Source: Rubrivivax sp.
GTDB lineage: Bacteria; Pseudomonadota; Gammaproteobacteria; Burkholderiales; Burkholderiaceae_C
Reading direction: 5' to 3'
Assembly (NCBI GenBank): GCA_022843905.1
Contig: JALHMT010000006.1
Location: forward strand, 186,001 to 250,000
Length of the DNA stretch: 64,000 nt
A program made the position numbers and the translations under genes. The notes beneath the pieces are model-generated. The model did not search any database. It saw nothing but the letters and a program-made list of their open reading frames with translations, and was not told where the DNA came from. Of the stretch, positions 58,954 through 64,000 are shown piece by piece (within the stretch, counting starts at the first letter, position 1; each line of letters starts with the position of its first letter).

Positions 58954-59030
58954 TCAGGGATTCTCTCGGAAAACGCTGCACGTCTGCAGGTGGCGCCCGG
59001 CTACAGTGCCCCGATCCCCAGGAGGCGCGT

Positions 59031-60332
59031 ATGAAGGTGCTTGTGCTCGGCAGCGGTGTGATCGGTGTCTCGACGGCCTACTACCTGGCGCGCTCCGGGC
59101 ACGAGGTCGAGGTCTGCGACCGCCAGCCGGGACCGGCGCTCGAAACCAGCTTCGGCAACGCCGGCGAGGTGTCGCCCGGCTACTCGGCGCCGTGGGCCGG
59201 CCCGGGCGTGCCGCTGAAGGCCATCAAGTGGATGCTGATGACGCACAGCCCGCTGGTCATCTGGCCCTTGCTCGACCCCGCGATGTGGCGCTGGGGCGCG
59301 ATGATGCTGGCCAACTGCACCGAGCGTGCCTATGCGCTGAACAAGAGCCGCATGGTGCCCATCGCCGAGTACAGCCGTGACTGCCTGAAGGCCTTGCGCG
59401 CCGAGACCGGCATCGCCTACGACGACCGCGCGCAGGGCACGCTGCAGCTGTTCCGCACGCAGGCGCAGATGGACGGCATCGCCAAGGACGTCGAGGTGCT
59501 GCAGCAGTACAAGGTGCCCTTCGAGGTGCTGGACCGCGAGGGTTTCGTCAAGGTCGAGCCGGCGCTGCGGCTGACGCAGGAGAAGTTCGTCGGTGCGCTG
59601 CGCCTGCCCGGCGACGAGACCGGTGACTGCTTTCTGTTCACCAAGCGCCTGGCCGAGATGGCGCAGCAGCTCGGCGTGCGTTTCCACTACGGCACCGAGA
59701 TCCTCGGCCTGGAGAAGGAAGGCCAGCGCATCAGCGGTGTGCGCACGGCCGGGGGCACGAAGCGCGCCGACCGGTACGTGATGGCGATGGGCAGCTTCTC
59801 GCCGCTGCTGCTGAAGCCACTGGGCATCGACGTGCCCGTGTACCCCGTCAAGGGCTACTCGATCACGGTGCCGATCACCGATGCCGCATGCGCGCCCGAG
59901 TCGACCATCATGGACGAGACGCACAAGGTGGCGGTCACGCGCCTGGGCGACCGCATCCGCGTGGGCGGCACGGCCGAACTGGCCGGCTACAGCAACGCAC
60001 TGCGGCCGGCAAGGCGATCCACGCTGGAGCACGTGGTGACCGACCTCTTCCCGCGCGGCGGTGATGTCTCGAAGGCCAGCTTCTGGTGCGGCCTGCGTCC
60101 GATGACGCCCGACGGCACGCCCATCGTCGGCCCGACGCCCATCGACAACCTGATGCTGGCCACCGGCCATGGCACCTTGGGCTGGACCATGGCTGCAGGC
60201 ACCGGCCGCATCATCGCCGACCTGGTGTCCGGGCGTGAGCCCGAGATCGACACGGCAGGCTTGTCGATGGCGCGTTACCGCAAGGCCTGGCGCGGCCCGC
60301 AGCCGTCGCTGGCGCCCGGCGTGCCGGCCTGA
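59031..60332 (+). CDS. dadA: D-amino acid dehydrogenase
   Basis: DadA oxidises D-amino acids to keto acids, feeding electrons to the respiratory chain. The 433-residue FAD protein has [21 protein letters not shown], the signature [22 protein letters not shown], and the C-terminal [16 protein letters not shown] and [20 protein letters not shown] 59031 is preceded by AGGAGGCG. Confidence 0.96.
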   Translation: MKVLVLGSGVIGVSTAYYLARSGHEVEVCDRQPGPALETSFGNAGEVSPGYSAPWAGPGVPLKAIKWMLMTHSPLVIWPLLDPAMWRWGAMMLANCTERAYALNKSRMVPIAEYSRDCLKALRAETGIAYDDRAQGTLQLFRTQAQMDGIAKDVEVLQQYKVPFEVLDREGFVKVEPALRLTQEKFVGALRLPGDETGDCFLFTKRLAEMAQQLGVRFHYGTEILGLEKEGQRISGVRTAGGTKRADRYVMAMGSFSPLLLKPLGIDVPVYPVKGYSITVPITDAACAPESTIMDETHKVAVTRLGDRIRVGGTAELAGYSNALRPARRSTLEHVVTDLFPRGGDVSKASFWCGLRPMTPDGTPIVGPTPIDNLMLATGHGTLGWTMAAGTGRIIADLVSGREPEIDTAGLSMARYRKAWRGPQPSLAPGVPA

Positions 60333-60400
60333 ATCGCCTTGCGGACGGTGCGAAGAGACGGCAACATGCGCGGGCCGAAGCACTGCCTTGCGAACCCGTC

Positions 60401-60859
60401 TTGATCACACCGGCCATCCATCATCTCTGCGACCTGCCGCAGCATCGCCTGGCGGTCGCGTCGCTGATCCATCACGAGTTCTGGACCGAGGTGGCTGGTG
60501 CCAGCGTGCAGGGCATGCACGATCGCCTGGGCCAGGCGGCCAGCCCCGATCGAGTGCCCCTCTGCCTGGTGGCGCTGCACGAAGGCCAGCCGATCGGCGT
60601 GGTGAACCTGGTCGACAACGACGACGACGATCACACCGACTGGCACCCCTGGCTGGCCGGCATGGTGGTGGCCGGTGAGTGGCGCGGGCAGGGCGTGGGT
60701 TCGGCCCTGGTGCTGGCCCTGGTGGGCCACGCCCGGCGCCTCGGATTCGAACGCCTGTGGTTCGGTACCGATGGCCCGGGCTTCTATGAACGTCTGGGCG
60801 CCGTGCGCCACCTGCAGCCGCGCGAGGGCTTCTGGTTCATGCGTTTCGATCTGGCCTGA
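60401..60859 (+). CDS. GNAT family acetyltransferase
   Basis: A 152-residue GNAT acyltransferase; the acetyl-CoA loop is VAGEWRGQGVGSALV (motif A). The start is a TTG at 60401; homology begins near IHHLCDLPQHR. Substrate unknown. Confidence 0.82.
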   Translation: MITPAIHHLCDLPQHRLAVASLIHHEFWTEVAGASVQGMHDRLGQAASPDRVPLCLVALHEGQPIGVVNLVDNDDDDHTDWHPWLAGMVVAGEWRGQGVGSALVLALVGHARRLGFERLWFGTDGPGFYERLGAVRHLQPREGFWFMRFDLA

Positions 60860-60901
60860 TCGGCCTGCCTCGACCCGGGGACGCAGCGGCTTGGTCGTGT
60901 C

Positions 60902-61075
60902 TCAGCGCCCGCGCTGCGGCACCTCCGGCGCACCGCCGCCGTCGGTCAGGTGATGGCGGCCCCGGCCGTGACCGTGGAAGGGCAGCACCACGCAGGCGGT
61001 GAGCAACTGGCTGGCCAGGATGAGGCTCAGCCACAGCAGGCGACGTTGGGGTCCTCGTTGCATTCGTTTCTCCAT
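60902..61075 (-). CDS. Small putative lipoprotein
   Basis: A 57-residue product with a signal peptide and lipobox LLTAC, followed by a His/Gly/Arg-rich stretch (LPFHGHGRGRHH). ATG 61075 is chosen as the residue before the signal. Length and composition make it a weak but reasonable gene. Confidence 0.55.
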   Translation of the reverse strand: MEKRMQRGPQRRLLWLSLILASQLLTACVVLPFHGHGRGRHHLTDGGGAPEVPQRGR

Positions 61076-61264
61076 CGACGCCGACAGTGGCGCGTGGCTG
61101 AAAAACGCCTTGCCGGGAACGGCGTTGACCCCGGGCTGTTGCTGGCAGGTAAAGGTCTTCGAAGGGCGACGATGCGTCGATCGTGATGCATTCACGGCCC
61201 GCTCAGGACACATGTCATCGTGTGTATCCGACAGGCTCTTCGCCCCACTTCCGGGCGGATACTG

Positions 61265-61372
61265 ACCGTGCTGAAAAGGGCAAAGCCCGCGAAAGCGGGT
61301 GACGCAAAGTCAACGGTCTAAAGGGCACGGCGAGTTGCACGGCTCCATGACGGCAGGACCGCCAGTGCATGT
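61265..61372 (+). ncRNA. Cyclic di-GMP-I riboswitch (GEMM-I)
   Basis: The conserved GEMM-I core is present in order: AGGGCAAA, a GC helix closed by a GAAA tetraloop (GCCCGC-GAAA-GCGGGT), GACGCAAAG, and GGTCTAAA, followed by a second helix with CATGACGGCAGGACCGCC carrying the tetraloop-receptor side. It lies in the leader of the subtilase gene, about 105 bp before its ATG, so it should tune secreted protease expression to c-di-GMP. Boundaries are approximate. Confidence 0.9.
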
Positions 61373-61478
61373 CTTCCCCGAAGAACATGCGGGCTCGGTG
61401 CGCCTCGCGGCGCGCGAGCCGGAGCAGACCTGCCCGTCATGGAGCCGACCTCGCCATCGCCCAGGTGATGGAGTAGAG

Positions 61479-63245
61479 ATGTCGAAGCAAGGTTTGTCGA
61501 AGTGTCTGGGCCGCTTGTCGGTAGTGTCCTGTGTGGTGTTGTCGGCGGGTGCGCCCGTGGTGGCAGCGCCGCCGTCCCCGCTCGAAGAGTTCGCCCCGGG
61601 CCGCGTGCTGGTGCAGATGCGCGCCGGCCTCGACGACGCGCAGGTGGGCCGCCTTGCACGAGAACAAGGTGCATCGAAGGCGCGCCGGCTCGGCCGCAGC
61701 GATGTGCACGTCGTCGAACTGGAGGCCGCGGGCGGCGAGCGTGCGCTGCTCGAGCGCCTGAAGCGGCACCCGCACGTGAAGTCGGCCGAACTCGACCGCC
61801 GTGTCGCTGCCGCCCTGTCCACCAACGACCCCTACCTCGGCAGCCAGTGGCATCTGGGCAAGATCGGTGCGACCACGGCCTGGGAGCAGACGCAGGGCAG
61901 TGCGGTCCGCATCGCGATTCTCGACACCGGCATCGATGCCGCCCACCCGGATCTGGCCGGGCGGCTGGTGCCCGGCTGGAACGTCGTCGACAACAACGCG
62001 ACCACCAGCGATGTGCACGGGCACGGCACGGCCGTCGCCGGCGCTGCTGCCGCCGCCATGAACAACGGCATCGGTGTCGCCTCGGTGGCGGGGCAGGCGC
62101 TGCTGATGCCGGTGCGCATCGCCGACGCCAATGCCTACGCCTACTGGAGCAACGTCGCGACGGGCTTGTACTGGGCGGCCGACAACGGTGCCCGCGTGGC
62201 CAACGTCAGCTACAACGGCGTGGCCGCCAGCACCACGGTGCAAGCGGCCGCGCAGTACTTCAAGAACAAGGGCGGGCTGGTGGTGGTGGCCGCCGGCAAC
62301 AACAACGTCGACGAAGGCATCGTGCCGAGCACGGCGCTGATCGCCGTCTCGGCGACCGATGCCAACGACGCGAAGACGAGCTTCTCGAGCTGGGGGCAGT
62401 TCGTTGCCTTGTCGGCGCCCGGCATCAACATCTGGACGACGGTCCGCGGCGGCGGCTACCAGGCCTGGTGGGGCACCTCGATGGCCAGTCCCGTGGTCGC
62501 AGGCGCGGTGGCCCTGGTGATGGCGCGAAACACGAACTTGTCGGCCGGTCAGGTCGAGAGTCTGCTGTTCTCGACCGCGGTCGACCTCGGTGCCGGCGGG
62601 CGCGATCCGGTGTTCGGCCATGGCCGCCTGAACGCGGCGGCGGCCATCACGGCGGCTGCGACCTCGGTGCCGCCGCAGGACACCCAGGCGCCGACGGTCC
62701 GCATCGCTGCACCGCTGGGCAGCAGCACGGTGTCGGGCCTGGTGCCGGTCAACGTCGAGGCCAGCGACAACGTCGGCGTCACGCGTGTGGATCTGGTGGT
62801 CAACGGCAAGGTCGTGGCCAGCGATTCGGCTGCACCGTTCGGATTCTCCTGGGACGCGTCGACGGCTTCGACCGGCATGGTCTCGCTGAACGCTGTCGCC
62901 GTGGATGCTGCCGGCAATGCCGCCGCCTCGGCGCCGGTCAGCGTCAACGTCGCCTCGGCACAGAAGGACACCACAGCGCCGACCATCACCCTGCGCAACC
63001 CCACCCAGGGTGTCACGGTGTCGGGCACGGTGCAGGTGCAGGTGGCTGCCAGCGACAACAGCGGCAGCGCCGGCATCTCCATGACCCTGGCCATCAATGG
63101 CAAACAGGTGGCCAAGGCCAGCGGTGGATCGCTCAGCTACAGCTGGAACACACGCAAGCTTGCGCCGGGCACGCACAGCCTGGCCATCGTGGCGCGTGAT
63201 GCTGCCGGGAACCAGTCCACGCAGGCGATCAGCGTGCGTCGATAA
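61479..63245 (+). CDS. Secreted S8 subtilisin-like serine protease
   Basis: A 588-residue subtilase. Signal peptide (1-30), I9-like propeptide (about 40-105), catalytic Asp149 (AILDTGID), His182 (HGHGT) and Ser334 (GTSMASP), with the oxyanion Asn in VAAGNNN. Two Ig-like repeats follow at about 395-480 and 490-588, each opening with DTxAPT and closing with AxDAAGN. It is preceded by a c-di-GMP riboswitch. ATG 61479 is used; the earlier open frame is the riboswitch region. Confidence 0.93.
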   Translation: MSKQGLSKCLGRLSVVSCVVLSAGAPVVAAPPSPLEEFAPGRVLVQMRAGLDDAQVGRLAREQGASKARRLGRSDVHVVELEAAGGERALLERLKRHPHVKSAELDRRVAAALSTNDPYLGSQWHLGKIGATTAWEQTQGSAVRIAILDTGIDAAHPDLAGRLVPGWNVVDNNATTSDVHGHGTAVAGAAAAAMNNGIGVASVAGQALLMPVRIADANAYAYWSNVATGLYWAADNGARVANVSYNGVAASTTVQAAAQYFKNKGGLVVVAAGNNNVDEGIVPSTALIAVSATDANDAKTSFSSWGQFVALSAPGINIWTTVRGGGYQAWWGTSMASPVVAGAVALVMARNTNLSAGQVESLLFSTAVDLGAGGRDPVFGHGRLNAAAAITAAATSVPPQDTQAPTVRIAAPLGSSTVSGLVPVNVEASDNVGVTRVDLVVNGKVVASDSAAPFGFSWDASTASTGMVSLNAVAVDAAGNAAASAPVSVNVASAQKDTTAPTITLRNPTQGVTVSGTVQVQVAASDNSGSAGISMTLAINGKQVAKASGGSLSYSWNTRKLAPGTHSLAIVARDAAGNQSTQAISVRR

Positions 63246-63387
63246 GGATCCTCGTCAGCCCGATGCCCGCGCTTGCGGGTAGCATGCCCGGAAGCGCTCC
63301 CAGCAGGATTTCGTGCGAGGCTTCGACGAGGCCGCGTCGATGCCCGCGTCGGAACATCCCCGGGGGCCATGCTCCGGGAGAGTGATA

Positions 63388-64000
63388 GTGCGTGATGCAG
63401 CCCCCCCTGCGACCCCGAGGGCGCTTCGAGCGCCCCGCTGGGTTCAGCGTCTTCGCGTGGGCACGCCGGTCGCCACACTGTGTGTCCTATTGATGGCCTG
63501 TTCACCGCAGGTCGACCCGCAGGCGGCGGTGAAGTCGGCGCGAAGCCACCTCGACCAGGGCAGGGCCGTGGATGCCGCCATCGAGGCCAAGCGAGCGCTG
63601 CAGATCGACCCCACCTTGTCGGAAGCGCGCTTCCTGCTGACCCTGGCCCTGATGGGCAGTGGCGACGTGCCCGGAGCCGAGCTGGAACTGCGGCGCGCCA
63701 TCGAGCGCGGTTGGCCGATGACCCAGAGTGCGCCCTTGCTGGCCACGCTGCTGACGGCGCAGGGCAAGCACAAGGAACTGGTGGCCGAGCTCTCGGCACA
63801 GTCGCTGGACGACCCCGCAGCGCATGCCCAGTTGCGCACCCTGCTGGCCGCGGCACTCTCGCGCACCGGCAAGCCCGCCGAGGCGGAAAAGGTCATCGAC
63901 GAGTTGTTGCAGGCCCAGCCGGCGCATCGGCCCGCCCGTCTCGAAAAGGCCCGGCTGCTCGCTGCGACTGGCAAGGGGCCTGCGGCGCTGCGCGTAGTCG
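63388..64000 (+). CDS. TPR-repeat lipoprotein, 3'-truncated
   Basis: An open frame from GTG 63388 (after CGGGAGAG) to the window end, at least 204 codons. A basic leader and hydrophobic stretch end in the lipobox LLMAC (Cys38), then TPR-like repeats begin: AAVKSARSHLDQGRAVDAAIEAK and on. The opening resembles the PEP-CTERM-system TPR lipoprotein PrsT, but no exosortase gene is visible, so the name is not claimed. Confidence 0.8.
   Translation, partial: MRDAAPPATPRALRAPRWVQRLRVGTPVATLCVLLMACSPQVDPQAAVKSARSHLDQGRAVDAAIEAKRALQIDPTLSEARFLLTLALMGSGDVPGAELELRRAIERGWPMTQSAPLLATLLTAQGKHKELVAELSAQSLDDPAAHAQLRTLLAAALSRTGKPAEAEKVIDELLQAQPAHRPARLEKARLLAATGKGPAALRVV

Overview
The window reads as the photosynthesis gene cluster (PGC) of a high-GC purple bacterium, most likely a betaproteobacterium of the order Burkholderiales close to Rubrivivax, Roseateles or Leptothrix. 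The clues are the type-2 reaction centre set pufBALM with a tetraheme pufC, the spheroidene-type carotenoid genes crtA/C/D/F, an aerobic AcsF cyclase, a menA gene, and flanking housekeeping genes typical of this group (bamC, dapA, dadA). The species assignment is inference; no rRNA gene is present.

Layout. Positions 1-3.3 kb hold the end of bchD (bchI must lie just outside), a convergent bchO and a heme oxygenase. From 3.3 to 7.0 kb on the minus strand lie a PpsR-family regulator and a bacteriophytochrome; with the heme oxygenase they form a complete light-sensing module. From 7.3 to 24.3 kb on the plus strand runs a superoperon crtE-crtF-bchC-X-Y-Z-pufB-(unknown LH1-like gene)-pufA-L-M-C-crtA-crtD-crtC-pucC-(membrane ORF). 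From 24.3 to 27.3 kb on the minus strand is a non-pigment insertion: a lipid-binding protein, a TctC-type receptor, menA and a small cytochrome c. LH2 genes pucBA follow at 27.4-27.8 kb. A second superoperon runs leftward from 45.3 to 28 kb: bchF-N-B-H-L-M-lhaA-puhA-B-C-acsF-puhE-crtI-crtB. At 45.7-52.1 kb on the plus strand are aerR/ppaA, a canonical ppsR, bchG, a PucC-like transporter, bchP and a small membrane ORF. The PGC ends near 52.1 kb. The rest is ordinary chromosome: SlyD-like PPIase, RoxA-like hydroxylase, a lipoprotein, bamC, dapA, a methyltransferase, an MFS transporter, dadA, an acetyltransferase, a subtilase behind a c-di-GMP-I riboswitch, and a TPR lipoprotein running off the end.

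How it works together. The bch genes take Mg-protoporphyrin to bacteriochlorophyll a; crt genes make spheroidene-series carotenoids; puf, puh and puc genes make the RC-LH1 and LH2 complexes, with PucC/LhaA/PuhB/C/E as assembly factors. Regulation looks PpsR-centred: TGT-N12-ACA palindromes or near-matches, often paired with 7-8 bp spacing and ending in the -35 hexamer, stand before crtE/ppsR, bchC, pucBA, bchF and bchG. The bacteriophytochrome and the B12-type AerR are the likely light-dependent antagonists.

The most unusual items are: (1) a 74-residue, LH1-beta-like gene between pufB and pufA that lacks the bacteriochlorophyll-ligating histidine and has a C-terminal tail; (2) a PufC cytochrome with a fused C-terminal OmpA-like domain; (3) an LH2 alpha chain with the Phe44-Leu45 pair that marks blue-shifted B800-820 complexes; (4) a phytochrome-linked PpsR with a degenerate DNA-recognition helix; and (5) a double-hairpin repeat read in frame inside the 5' end of bchY.
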